Part shown: positions 34,785 to 43,979 of the stretch, one piece after another | Layout: every line of letters begins with the position of its first letter | Position numbering within the stretch: position 1 is the stretch's first letter | Source: Paramacrobiotus metropolitanus | Taxonomy: Eukaryota > Tardigrada > Eutardigrada > Parachela > Macrobiotidae | Assembly: GCF_019649055.1 (NCBI RefSeq) | Contig: NW_026570237.1 | Location: 310,001-374,000 of the forward strand | DNA length: 64,000 bases | Reading direction: 5' to 3' | Notes under the pieces: model-generated | Database searches by the model: none | What the model was told of the DNA's origin: nothing | The model's input: only the letters and a program-made list of their open reading frames with translations | Position numbers and translations under genes: made by a program

Positions 34785-37700
34785 TTATTTGTTCTCTCGT
34801 CCTTTAGTTATCCGATCAAGAAGTTCTTTCTCGGCTGCATCCTCAGGTTCGCCCTTTTGGGTCAATAAGTCCGTAGGGGTCGGTTTCTTTTTCTTCTGTT
34901 TGACTTTCCGCTCGTTAATTGCTTTCGCTATATCACGGCCCAATTGTTCAGCTTTTGATTTGACCGCTTCTATCTCCTCTTCTCTCTTTTTTATGAGGTC
35001 ATTCTCATAACCGGTAACAGTGCGTGGTTCGAAAAGATTCGGGTCACGCTCTGACGTCTCAGCGTCCGTACGCTGTTTCGAAAGGTCATCCTTATCTCCG
35101 GTAGCAGTGCGTGGTTCGAAAAAGGATTGTTGCAAGTCCTTTTTGGAGGTACGCTCTGGTACTTTGGAGGTCGGTTCGTTGTCTTGTTCCAGTGACCTTT
35201 CCGCCAAATTACCAGCCTCCGCGTTCAACTTAATTGTGACTGCAGTTTCAAAGTCTTTGTCCTCTTTCCGCTTCCTTCCTTTCTTCTTCTTCGTTTTATC
35301 TCCGTTTAACCCATTCGTTTGACCTTCTCCCATTTCGGGTAGCAGAGGTGGTTCGAAAAATGGCTTCTGTTGTGTGACTGAGTCATTTTTCGGACTCCGC
35401 TCTGATTCGTCTTCTTTTCCGTTAGCTTTATCCGTTTCGGGTAGCACAGGTGGTTCGAAAAAAGGTTTTTCCGAATCTTTTTGAGTACACTCTGTTGCCT
35501 TTTCCTCATCTGGTAATGGAGGGTGCCATGGTTTCAACCGGTCGATCGAAACCACCTTCAAGTCTGCTTCCTTCTTCGGGTTCTGCTCAATGACCTCGGC
35601 TTCGTTTGGTCGCGGGAAACTGAGAATTTTCCACACTTTATCGTATTTCGACTTAAAGTCCGATTGGTTTTCTTTTTTTCCTTGTTTCGTATCCTTTGGT
35701 AGCCGTATCAATACGAAATCTCCCACTTTAAAGTTCGGCTCAGACTTCTTCTTGTTGTAAATCTCCGCGTTCTTCTCATAAGCGTCTTTAATATTACACC
35801 GTGCCACTTCTTCTGCAAAGGTCAAGTTCTTTTTCATGGTCTCTACCCATTCATCTGGAGTTCCGTAATCATCGGGTATATTCGTTTTTGTAACCACATC
35901 TTCCGGCATTGTCATTTCTCTGCCGTGTAGCATATAGTATGCTGAATATCCCGTTGTGGCGTGTACGACTCTGTTCATCGCCGAAATAACATATGGGAGA
36001 TACTTGTTAAACTTTCGCTCATTTCCCGCTTTTAGGTATTGCGCCAAGCCATCAGCAATCGTCTGCATCTGTCTCTCCACTTGGCCTTGACCTTCTGGGT
36101 GATACGCCGTTCCAAATGTGTGTTTAATTTTAAACACATTGGTGACCTTTGCCAATACTTCAGCTGTAAAGTGTCGTCCGCGATCCGTATGCAGGATGTG
36201 CGGTGCTCCGTTTACCAATATCACGTGCTTCACGAATACTTTAGCGAATTCTTTAGCCGTTGCTGTTTTCATCGGTACCGCGATCACGTATTTCGTCAGT
36301 TGGTCGATAAATACCGCTATGTACTTGTATCCACGTTTCTTGGTCGGTAACAAAGGTCCTTTCAAGTCAGCATATACTCGGAAGAACGGATGTCCCACTT
36401 TAATCTCTTGCAGCTTTCCAGGTGGACATTTCCTCGGTGTTTTACGGAACTGACATCCTTGACAGGCGAGTATGTAATTCTTCACGTCTGTACTCATCCT
36501 GTCCCAGTAATATCGGAGTCTTATTGCTGACAATGTTTTCTCGAATCCCAAATGTCCCGCTGCTTTCTCGTCGTGCAATGCGTGGATTATTGCTCTTCGC
36601 ATGGACAACGGAACAACATATGACCTTTCAAGTTTTCCATTTTTATCCTTTACTCGGTATAATATACCATTCCATAACTGGTAATGCACTTCGAATTTCG
36701 ATCTTGTTTCCGCGTCTGGTAGATGTTCCAATTCATCTATAATCATTGCCAGATGAGGATCCTTCAATTGTTTGTTTCGCAATTGTAGATTGGAGTCATC
36801 CTCCTCTTCTTCGTCACCTTGCAGGTTAACGATGCGCACTGTTGCTGTACTGAGTTCGTTCCAATCTCTGATGACCTTGCATCGCGGTAGCGGTTTGTAC
36901 CTCTTTTTCGCCTGTTTTGGGAATCTCAGCAACTTAATCGGACACTCGTTCAACGCTTGTGTAACTTTGTCCGTTTCCCAAAGGTCATCTCCTTTCTCCG
37001 CTGCTTTATCAAGTCCAGTGACCTTACCATTATGAACTTCGGCTTCTACTTCAAGTCCGGTGACCTTTAAGTCACTAACGGTGGGCAACCAACTTTTTAC
37101 CCGATTCACATTAGCTTCTATTTCAGCCGACTCATTCGCCGTAGCTGAAGTGACCTTTAATCGTTTCTCCCTCTGTTCCACCATCTGCAGGAACAGCTGT
37201 CCAACTTCAATTGCTGGTTCCTTCGTATCAAACTCCTTCTTGTAATCCTCGAAATTCGGAATCTCGTCAAATTCTTCTTCGTGACACGTTGGCCCTTCGA
37301 TCGGTGCTCTCGATAACGCGTCCGCATTGTCACAGTACTTTCCCGGTTTATATTCAATTTTGAACTGGTGACCTTGCAACGCCATTGCCCATCTTGTCAA
37401 ACGCGGGTTCATTCCAACTTTGTTCGTCTCTGACCTTAGCAGATTGGTCAGCGCCTGATGATCCGTCCTTACGGTGAACTCTGCGTAATCAATGTACGGC
37501 TTGAATTTCCTGACAGCGAACACAACTGCCAGACATTCCCATTCCGTTACACCGTAATTTTTCTCCGCTCCATGTAAGACACGACTGGCGTACGCGATCG
37601 GATGTCCATCTTGTGACAGTACGGCTCCGATTCCTTCTTTGCTCGCGTCGCATACAATGACGGTCGGTTTCGCGGGGTCAAACTTTGCCAGTACTGGACC

Positions 37701-39119
37701 TTCACACAACAACTTCTTCAAACTATTGAACTCTTCTTCATGTACTGCCGTCCAGTCCTTTTTCACGTGCTTATCTTGTCTCAGCAGTTCATATAAGTGG
37801 GAAGTCTTCTGTGCGTATCCCATTATGAATTTGCGATAATAGTTCGCCAGTCCAAGGAATGACCTTAATTGTCTTTCAGTCTGAGGCCGTTTGAATTCGG
37901 AGACCGCGGTGACCTTTTCCGGGTCCATACGTATTCCGTCTTCGCTGAGTATATGACCCAGAAATCCCATTTGTCTCATTCCAAATTCGCACTTGGTTGG
38001 TTTAATCGTGAATCCCGCTTCAACCAGACTCATTAAGACATTTCGCAGATTCTGCATGAAGATCGCCCAAGTCTTTCCGGCGAAGATTACGTCGTCAATG
38101 TACCCGAAAACGCAACCCTTTCTTTTCGCTTTCGAGAGAACTTTATCCATACACAATTGAAACGTTGCTGGTCCGTTGCATACGCCAAATGGCATTCTTT
38201 TAAATCGGTACATTCCATCTTGTGTTACAAAGGTCGTCTTGTTGATTGACGCTGGGTCCATTGGTATCTGCCAGAATCCACTTTGTAAATCCATTTTTCC
38301 GTAATATTTGTTGCCTGCGCATGCATCGAGCAACTCATCCGGATTTGGTAACGGGTAATTATTCTTCCTCGTTAGCTTGTTAAGCATGATGTAATTGACG
38401 CAAAATCTTGTTCCCATTGTTCCATCACCGTTTTTCTTTACTGCCAGCACGACTGGGAAACTCCACTCGGCGTCTGACGGCTCGATTACATCTTGTGCCA
38501 ACATCTCTTCGATATGCTTCGTTATAAACTCGCGGCCTGTCCAACTCGTTCTGGCCGGGTTACATTTTACTGGTTTCGCATCTCCCGTATCAATTACGTG
38601 GGTGACCCGTTTCACATCTCCATACGGTTTCTTTGATGTGGGTAAGACTTTCCAGAATTCCCAAAACGCGTTGTACACGTCGTTTTTCTGCTCTTGGGTA
38701 AGGTCAGGTCCCAATTTCAGGTTTTCGATTATCTTTTTAAGTTCAGCTTTCGTTGTCTCATCCACCTCAGGGTCTTCGAGTACGTTCTTTACTGTCCCTG
38801 CGTTGACCTTTACATTCTCCATGTGTTCGTACGGCTCAACGTAGCCGAGAAGCTGATTTTTCTTCACGATTCGGTATTTGCTACTGTGATTTGCGATAAC
38901 GATTTCGAAGTATTTTCCCCTGTGGTCCGTCACTCCTGCCAACGGTTGCACTTCAGTTTCCACTTGTGGGACCGGTGTAAACATCAGCTTGTTTTGAGCC
39001 GGTGCATATTTTCCCATCTTGACCTTTACACGTGTGCAGTTTGACGGTTTCAATTTGATTCGCTGATCGCTGTAAACTTTGATCACGTCCTTCGACATTC
39101 TAGCTTTTTCCACTTTCAA
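34785..39119 (-). CDS. Pol: RT, RNase H, integrase with repetitive C-terminal tail
   Basis: 1,444 open codons; the first ATG is at about 39,098. RT: KMDLQSGFWQIPMD (box A), FKRMPFGVCNGPATF (box B), YIDD near residue 340, GFLGHIL and LANYYRKFI. RNase H: CDASKEGIGAVL near residue 490, YGVTEWECLAVVFA, RTDHQALTNL. Integrase: zinc ligands HALHDEKAAGH and CQGCQ near 846-886; catalytic Asp in YADLKGP (about 916), HTDRGRHF (about 978) and Glu in GQGQVERQ (about 1016). All catalytic residues are present. Residues about 1,200-1,444 form a charged tail with repeats (PFFEPPVLPE, PFFEPPLLPE, SFFEPRTATG, LFEPRTVTG). Codons of the AAAGGTCA motif give ERSP, KVT, DDLW and similar peptides. Likely made as a Gag-Pol fusion and cleaved by the element's protease. 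The RT core has few motifs, as expected if protein constraint limits them. Confidence 0.93.
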   Translation of the reverse strand: MKVEKARMSKDVIKVYSDQRIKLKPSNCTRVKVKMGKYAPAQNKLMFTPVPQVETEVQPLAGVTDHRGKYFEIVIANHSSKYRIVKKNQLLGYVEPYEHMENVKVNAGTVKNVLEDPEVDETTKAELKKIIENLKLGPDLTQEQKNDVYNAFWEFWKVLPTSKKPYGDVKRVTHVIDTGDAKPVKCNPARTSWTGREFITKHIEEMLAQDVIEPSDAEWSFPVVLAVKKNGDGTMGTRFCVNYIMLNKLTRKNNYPLPNPDELLDACAGNKYYGKMDLQSGFWQIPMDPASINKTTFVTQDGMYRFKRMPFGVCNGPATFQLCMDKVLSKAKRKGCVFGYIDDVIFAGKTWAIFMQNLRNVLMSLVEAGFTIKPTKCEFGMRQMGFLGHILSEDGIRMDPEKVTAVSEFKRPQTERQLRSFLGLANYYRKFIMGYAQKTSHLYELLRQDKHVKKDWTAVHEEEFNSLKKLLCEGPVLAKFDPAKPTVIVCDASKEGIGAVLSQDGHPIAYASRVLHGAEKNYGVTEWECLAVVFAVRKFKPYIDYAEFTVRTDHQALTNLLRSETNKVGMNPRLTRWAMALQGHQFKIEYKPGKYCDNADALSRAPIEGPTCHEEEFDEIPNFEDYKKEFDTKEPAIEVGQLFLQMVEQREKRLKVTSATANESAEIEANVNRVKSWLPTVSDLKVTGLEVEAEVHNGKVTGLDKAAEKGDDLWETDKVTQALNECPIKLLRFPKQAKKRYKPLPRCKVIRDWNELSTATVRIVNLQGDEEEEDDSNLQLRNKQLKDPHLAMIIDELEHLPDAETRSKFEVHYQLWNGILYRVKDKNGKLERSYVVPLSMRRAIIHALHDEKAAGHLGFEKTLSAIRLRYYWDRMSTDVKNYILACQGCQFRKTPRKCPPGKLQEIKVGHPFFRVYADLKGPLLPTKKRGYKYIAVFIDQLTKYVIAVPMKTATAKEFAKVFVKHVILVNGAPHILHTDRGRHFTAEVLAKVTNVFKIKHTFGTAYHPEGQGQVERQMQTIADGLAQYLKAGNERKFNKYLPYVISAMNRVVHATTGYSAYYMLHGREMTMPEDVVTKTNIPDDYGTPDEWVETMKKNLTFAEEVARCNIKDAYEKNAEIYNKKKSEPNFKVGDFVLIRLPKDTKQGKKENQSDFKSKYDKVWKILSFPRPNEAEVIEQNPKKEADLKVVSIDRLKPWHPPLPDEEKATECTQKDSEKPFFEPPVLPETDKANGKEDESERSPKNDSVTQQKPFFEPPLLPEMGEGQTNGLNGDKTKKKKGRKRKEDKDFETAVTIKLNAEAGNLAERSLEQDNEPTSKVPERTSKKDLQQSFFEPRTATGDKDDLSKQRTDAETSERDPNLFEPRTVTGYENDLIKKREEEIEAVKSKAEQLGRDIAKAINERKVKQKKKKPTPTDLLTQKGEPEDAAEKELLDRITKGRENK

Positions 39120-39207
39120 TCTTCTGACTTTAATATCCTTTTCGTTTCCTCATCTACTTCGTCATCTTCATCCAAGTCCATTAAATCCTCTTGCTCCGAA
39201 AGGTCAC

Positions 39208-40760
39208 TTACACCTGAATCTTCCGAAGTTGTTGAGTTATCGCTTGAACTCGTCCACTCGGAGTCGGAGTTACTGCTCTCATATTCTTGTGCAGTGGCTT
39301 GACCTTTGTCATGCCTTTTTCGAGTGGACGCTCATCAACTCCTTCATCTTCTGATGAAAGGTCACTTTCGTTTTCTCGCGAATCGCTAAGTTTTTTCGCT
39401 TTCGAATTTTTGAGCAGGGGTTTGTCCCCTTCTTTGCCTTTCGCCCGTTTCGTGCGGCTACTCGGGTGACTCGCTACTCGAATTCTCGTTGGTGACCTTT
39501 CTGATTGGTCGGAGTTTGACCTTTCTTCGTCCGATTTTGACTTTTCCAGTTCATTTATTTCTTCGCGGCTCGTTAATGGCTTTTCGGTCAACTCGACCGG
39601 CGGACATTCCTCACCGTTATCGAGTGACCTTTCCCCGTTTTTTGCCTCAGTTACTGGGTTTTGTTGTTCGTTCGATATCCTTTCAACTTCCTCTTTAAAC
39701 CTTTTCCACATTTCACCTCTGTCCGTTAACATCTGTGCAATGTCGAAAGCCGACTTTGAACTTTCTTCTGTTTCATTCGATTGTCCTTCGGCTATCTCTT
39801 GAACTGGTTCCTCTTTCTCTGCTTCTTTGGCAGTCCCTTTATTGGCTTCATCCTGTTGAACTGTTTCGTAACCTTTAGGTCGTTTAGGACCAACGAAAAT
39901 GCAGTTTGCCATCAGTTCTTCGGTGACCCATTCATCATTCGGAATCGTTTCATACATGCACCACGTATCACCACCTCGTTCTGGGTAGTCCACTCCATCT
40001 GGATCTGGTGCAAAGGTCACCTTTTTCTTTTGCATTAATCCCGGTAATCTTCTTTTCCGGGTTACCTGTAATTCTCGCATCTCTTTTACATCAAATCTGG
40101 GGATTTCCTCTTCAAATTTATTCCAATATTTTTCGAATGTTTTTTCGTTTCCCTCTTTCAACGCATTATAGTACACTTCAAGTGATTCGTAGACAGGTGT
40201 ACCAAGTCCTGCCGGGAAGATGATCGTTCTCCCTTCACCTTTATACATGTGGTTCACACGGAAGTCCCAGAAAAGGTCAACTCTCGCTTCTTCCCACATT
40301 TCTCCTTCTTCGGTCATCTCTTCTATCTCTCGTTCAAATCTCCTTTCTGTTGCTACCGGATCGAGAGGATCTTGGATTCCTTTCTCGACACGTTGCAACC
40401 AATGGTTTAGCCATCTGCCTCTTCCAATTATAAAACTTTCCACGCATGACAACCACGTTCGATATCTATTCCAATGATACCGTTCGATGTGTGGTTTCCA
40501 CATTTCGTTTGTCCGCATGATGCTTTTCGCTTTCTTTTGGGCATGACCTTTAAGGTCTGCTAATGCGGCATTACATCTTGGCCATTCTGAAGGGTCATCT
40601 TGAGAGGCATTTTCACAACACTCCGCGCATTCCCATTGTGGTTGCACTCTGCACGGATCCTCAAAGTAACCGTGGTGACAACTCCCGGCTCGTTCTTCTG
40701 GAGTTAATGTCCTTTGACTCGCTTCAGGTTTAACCTGTTCCTGTACTGTGGTATCTTCCT
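39208..40760 (-). CDS. Accessory region between protease and RT, with Cys/His-rich N-terminal module
   Basis: Open frame 40,647-39,208 (479 codons), extended upstream in the same frame to about 40,760 without stops. It begins with a Cys/His cluster (SCHHGYFEDPC, then WECAECC and WPRC) that could bind zinc. A Trp-rich helical domain follows (MWKPHIERYHWNRYRTW, RGRWLNHWLQRVEKG, WEEARVDLFWDFRVN), then VTFAPDPDG, then a long Glu/Lys/Ser-rich tail. I do not recognise the fold. The last part probably changes frame near 39,290: an adjacent frame there reads an acidic Ser/Asp run toward Pol. Ty3/gypsy elements normally have protease next to RT, so this 2-kb block is unusual. Confidence 0.6.
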
Positions 40761-41123
40761 CACATTCGATTGAGTCACGCTTTTATCCTCAGAGGATATT
40801 TCAATGACCTCTGGTTCTCTTTCTGTTCGGTGACCTTTCAATTGTTCGAGTGCCTTGTCGCGGATTTCGCTTGTAAACATCTGTTCCTCTTCAGCTATTC
40901 GTTTCAAAACTCGTAACCTTTCACTCTTTTTATCCTTCCCCACTTTAGCCGTCTTTATTTCCAGTGCCTCTGGTACTGGGATAGGCTTTGCCCACTCCAT
41001 GTCTGGCACAAGAGATTGTTTCGCTGCAACTGCCGCTTCTTTCTGTGTGGCAATTATCTCTTCAATCGTTGGTGACCTTTCGGTAGCAGGTCGTGGTTCG
41101 AAAAGGGTTCCTTTGAGAGTCAC
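40704..41123 (-). CDS. Accessory segment with ERSP, FEPR and PVPEA repeats (part 2)
   Basis: Frame of 139 codons: LFEPRPATERSP, then a KPIPVPEALEIK module, then helical Lys/Glu-rich sequence. In the preceding frame the same repeat types continue, so the two are probably one reading frame broken by a single-base slip near 41,125. No enzyme domain. It lies between protease and the Cys/His-rich region. Confidence 0.5.
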   Translation of the reverse strand: MTLKGTLFEPRPATERSPTIEEIIATQKEAAVAAKQSLVPDMEWAKPIPVPEALEIKTAKVGKDKKSERLRVLKRIAEEEQMFTSEIRDKALEQLKGHRTEREPEVIEISSEDKSVTQSNVRKIPQYRNRLNLKRVKGH

Positions 41124-41129
41124 GTTCTG

Positions 41130-41489
41130 TTACTTCCTCTTGGCTTTATCTGGTAGCCTTTCATTTTGGGTAGCAGATCGTGGTTCGAAAAGGTTCGAAT
41201 TACGCTCTCGTTCCAAGTTCTCAGTTGCTGGTGACCTTTCGTCTTCCTTTCCCAGTGCCTCTGGTACTGGGATAACTTTTCCGACTTTTCCATTTTCATT
41301 TTTCGTTTCCAGTGCCTCTGGTACTGGGATAATTTCTTCCTGCTGCACTTTTGTCATTCCCGGTGCCTCTGGTACTGGGATGACCTTTTCTCTTCCCTTC
41401 TGTGCCAGCAAGGTCCGATTTAATGTCTTTTCGATCTCCTGCTGAATCATTTGCAACTGCTCAAATGGTGACAATTCTTTTCGCGTCAT
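41130..41489 (-). CDS. Accessory segment with PVPEA repeats (part 1)
   Basis: 119 codons with three copies of (V/I)IPVPEA(P/L) spaced 17-20 residues, then NLFEPRSATQ. It overlaps the end of the protease frame by 29 bases, and the protease frame itself carries one more PVPEAPG just before the overlap. The repeated peptide may be an interaction or cleavage module. Confidence 0.5.
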   Translation of the reverse strand: MTRKELSPFEQLQMIQQEIEKTLNRTLLAQKGREKVIPVPEAPGMTKVQQEEIIPVPEALETKNENGKVGKVIPVPEALGKEDERSPATENLERERNSNLFEPRSATQNERLPDKAKRK

Positions 41490-42063
41490 CTTTTTTCTTT
41501 TCGTTTCCCGGTGCCTCTGGTACTGGGATTAGCGTTTTATTAACCATTTGAGCATTTCCCGTCTGTTTTACAAGTTCGGTGACCTTTCCGACTTGAACTT
41601 TGGCGACTGGTTTTGGGTCGTCTTCTTTCTCTTCTTCACCTTCGTTATCCATTAGTACGAATTTCTTTTCCAAGAAGTCAAATCCCAATAACACTTGTAC
41701 GTCGTCACACTTCGGTCGGACGTAGAATGAATGTTCGCTTGTCTTCTTTCTTAAGGTCACTGGCGCTACACAGTAGTGCGTCACCAGGAATCCTGACGTT
41801 CCGCTAATTCCATTTATTTTCACCAATCTGTCAGGTGGCAATGGGAGCATGTGGAGTCCATTCTTCTCGCAAAACGGTTTGCTGATCAGCGACGTCTCAG
41901 CGCCGGTGTCCAACATTGCGTTGACCTTTATGTCTCCCACTTTCACTTCGTGTGTGTACGCTTCAATTCTCTTGGGCAGTTTTCCATTTTGAATCTTCAA
42001 AGTGTGAATCTTACATTTCACAGGAATGAGCGATACTGGTCCCGGATCCATATCGGGAAGCAC
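41461..42063 (-). CDS. Retroviral-type aspartic protease
   Basis: About 200 codons. VNAMLDTGAETSLIS (catalytic D-T-G) at about residues 52-66, then LVKINGISGTSGFL (flap region), then VQVLLGFDFLEK as the closing LLG-x-D-F strand, and a Glu/Asp/Lys-rich tail with LIPVPEAPG. Acts as a dimer to mature the Gag-Pol polyprotein. No ATG is needed if it is translated as part of Gag-Pol. It is about 2.4 kb upstream of the RT frame instead of adjacent to it. Confidence 0.85.
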   Translation of the reverse strand: MLPDMDPGPVSLIPVKCKIHTLKIQNGKLPKRIEAYTHEVKVGDIKVNAMLDTGAETSLISKPFCEKNGLHMLPLPPDRLVKINGISGTSGFLVTHYCVAPVTLRKKTSEHSFYVRPKCDDVQVLLGFDFLEKKFVLMDNEGEEEKEDDPKPVAKVQVGKVTELVKQTGNAQMVNKTLIPVPEAPGNEKKKDDAKRIVTI

Positions 42064-42191
42064 TTGTCCTTTGCTGGAGTGCTATGACCTTTCAATATCT
42101 CGCTCAACTTATCAATCCTATGTGGGACGTTAGTCCGAACATCGTAATATTTTCGCGGCTTTGTCTTTTTTGTTGCTTCTCTGGAGCCATT

Positions 42192-42455
42192 TTACCACTG
42201 GTGACCTTTTCGCACATTCCGCACTTGCTCATTTGCTTTTGTGCTGTGCACGTGACCTTTAGTCACTTCATTTATCGTCTGATGGATTAGTTCCTCTTTA
42301 CGGTTTTCATTTCGCTTATCTTGCATCTTCTCAATAACTTTGCTTGTTATTTGGTCAGCTTGTTTCAGTTCATCTGCTTCGCTGTCTTTCATCTCATCTG
42401 GTGACCTTTCATATGTAACCATATCATATCCCTTTTCGGTCATCCATTGCATCAC
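42192..42455 (-). CDS. Gag-Pol linker segment, Lys/Glu-rich
   Basis: 87 codons, opening at an overlap GTGATG with the end of the preceding frame. Contains YERSPDEM and TKGHVHSTK, both encoded by the AAAGGTCA motif. No domain. Probably part of one long polyprotein. Confidence 0.4.
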   Translation of the reverse strand: MMQWMTEKGYDMVTYERSPDEMKDSEADELKQADQITSKVIEKMQDKRNENRKEELIHQTINEVTKGHVHSTKANEQVRNVRKGHQW

Positions 42456-42988
42456 TTTGCAGATACTTCATTGTTCGTTTTCGTTGGGTCAATTTGCGAA
42501 GACATCCCGTCTGTTCGGGCTGGTGACTTGTCATTGGCATCCTTTTGCAGTGCTTGTGATAAGTCCCGTGACCTTTCAACTGCGCTACTCTGTTGCGTTT
42601 GCGCTATCTCATTTGACCGTCCTTTTTGTTCATTTTGCGCTAAGTCCTGTGACCTTTCGTTGCGCTTCATGACAAATCCGCCACCTGTCAGCTTTTGTAT
42701 GGGGACTTTTTCTCCATAATTCGGCGGTTTATCCTGTGGTGGAGCATTACGTGAATGATTCCAGTCAGCGAATGTCTTCTTATATTCCTCTGGATTGAAT
42801 ACTGGGACTGGGTTCGGTGACCCTTGCGCTGGTTTCCCGGTAACCAACTCTTCTAGTCGCTTTCTTTCACATTGCGTTCGCAACTGTTGCATGTCCCAGT
42901 AGTCCTCTTGTGACATTTTCGCTTTCTGCTTTGCCTTCGGCGTTACGGGTATCCACATCCCGTGATTGCCATTCGGTCTGTAGGCCAC
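42452..42988 (-). CDS. Gag-Pol linker segment with MWIPVTPK
   Basis: 178 codons. Begins GMWIPVTPKAKQKAK, a diverged relative of the Trp-Met-Pro repeats further upstream, followed by a Gln/Arg/Glu helix (YWDMQQLRTQCERKRLEEL) and a polar stretch with RSQDLAQ and RSRDLSQ near-repeats. No known domain. Confidence 0.4.
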   Translation of the reverse strand: MAYRPNGNHGMWIPVTPKAKQKAKMSQEDYWDMQQLRTQCERKRLEELVTGKPAQGSPNPVPVFNPEEYKKTFADWNHSRNAPPQDKPPNYGEKVPIQKLTGGGFVMKRNERSQDLAQNEQKGRSNEIAQTQQSSAVERSRDLSQALQKDANDKSPARTDGMSSQIDPTKTNNEVSAK

Positions 42989-43433
42989 TTTTTTGCCACT
43001 TTTCCTTCTGTTGCAGCGTTATTGCATCTACAAGTGAGTCATCGGAGTTCTGTTGTGCCAATTCGCCATTCTTTTGCTGCGCTGTTCGCAGTGTCAAGTC
43101 TGTTTCTTGACCTTTTAACACGACGCTGTCGCCGTGACCTTTCGCATTCGCACTCGCTCCTTGACCTTTAACTTGGACTTTTCCAACAGAAGGTGACCTT
43201 TCATCTTTACTAATGACGGTGATATTCTGCTTAATCCATTCTTGCCTTATTCGCTTCTCTTCTTCGTCTTCTGAACAATTCCAAAACTTTGGCTTTGGTT
43301 CCCCGTAACAATCGCACCTTGGCTCATTCGCCTTGTCGTTTTCTGCCAAAATTTTTCGGGATTTTGCGTGCTGTTCATTTTCCTCTTGCGCAGTATCGTT
43401 CTGCGGTGGTGATTTGGTCGTTCGACTTGCCAT
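42867..43433 (-). CDS. Gag-Pol linker segment, polar, Cys-poor
   Basis: 188 codons, overlapping both neighbours. CDCYGEPKPKFWNC in the first third is a possible small Cys cluster. The rest is Gln/Lys/Asp-rich with KGQGASANAKGHGD and DERSPSVGKV, which come from the AAAGGTCA motif. The real protein probably switches to the next frame near 42,960. Confidence 0.4.
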   Translation of the reverse strand: MASRTTKSPPQNDTAQEENEQHAKSRKILAENDKANEPRCDCYGEPKPKFWNCSEDEEEKRIRQEWIKQNITVISKDERSPSVGKVQVKGQGASANAKGHGDSVVLKGQETDLTLRTAQQKNGELAQQNSDDSLVDAITLQQKEKWQKSGLQTEWQSRDVDTRNAEGKAESENVTRGLLGHATVANAM

Positions 43434-43899
43434 TTATCTGTTTCCGGAACCATTCGTGGTGCATTTCCACTTCTTCTGCGGTATCGGTTTGCGGTTTCTT
43501 TTGATTTAACAGCGCTTGTCGAGTCTTGGCATTACGTAATGCACGACGTTCAGCTAACACTTTCTCGCTGCAATACGGTGACCTTTCATTTTGCTGCACT
43601 TTTTGCAGTGTCGCGCTACCGTCACGACAATTCCCACTCGCAGTACCATTCTGCGGTGACCTTTGGTCCCGTTGCACGTTTCCACTCGCAGTACCATTCT
43701 GCGGTGACCTTTGGTTCTGTGACGGTATCCCCATAACCGTTCCATTTCCTTTTTGTGATGACGGCATCCATATAGCCGTTTCTCTTTGCTGTGGCGGCAT
43801 CCATCTAGCCGTTTCTTGTGGTTGCGGCATCCATATAGCCGGTCCATTTTGCTTTTTCGCTGACGGCATCCATATAGCCGTTGCAGTGGTCACGTTCAC
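43375..43899 (-). CDS. Gag-Pol linker with tandem Trp-Met-Pro repeats
   Basis: 174 codons. The first 50 residues contain four repeats of about 12 residues: AIWMPSAKKQNGP, AIWMPQPQET, ARWMPPQQRET, AIWMPSSQKGN. Two NQRSPQNGTASGN-like repeats follow, each encoded over an AAAGGTCA(C) site. Repeats with a fixed Trp suggest a multivalent binding surface, but no family is recognised. Confidence 0.5.
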   Translation of the reverse strand: MNVTTATAIWMPSAKKQNGPAIWMPQPQETARWMPPQQRETAIWMPSSQKGNGTVMGIPSQNQRSPQNGTASGNVQRDQRSPQNGTASGNCRDGSATLQKVQQNERSPYCSEKVLAERRALRNAKTRQALLNQKKPQTDTAEEVEMHHEWFRKQINGKSNDQITTAERYCARGK

Positions 43900-43979
43900 T
43901 GCAGTACTATTCTGCAGTGGTGACCTTTCCCTTTTATCCGGTGGTTTAGGGTCGGGTCGATCAGTAGGCTCACCGGTGC

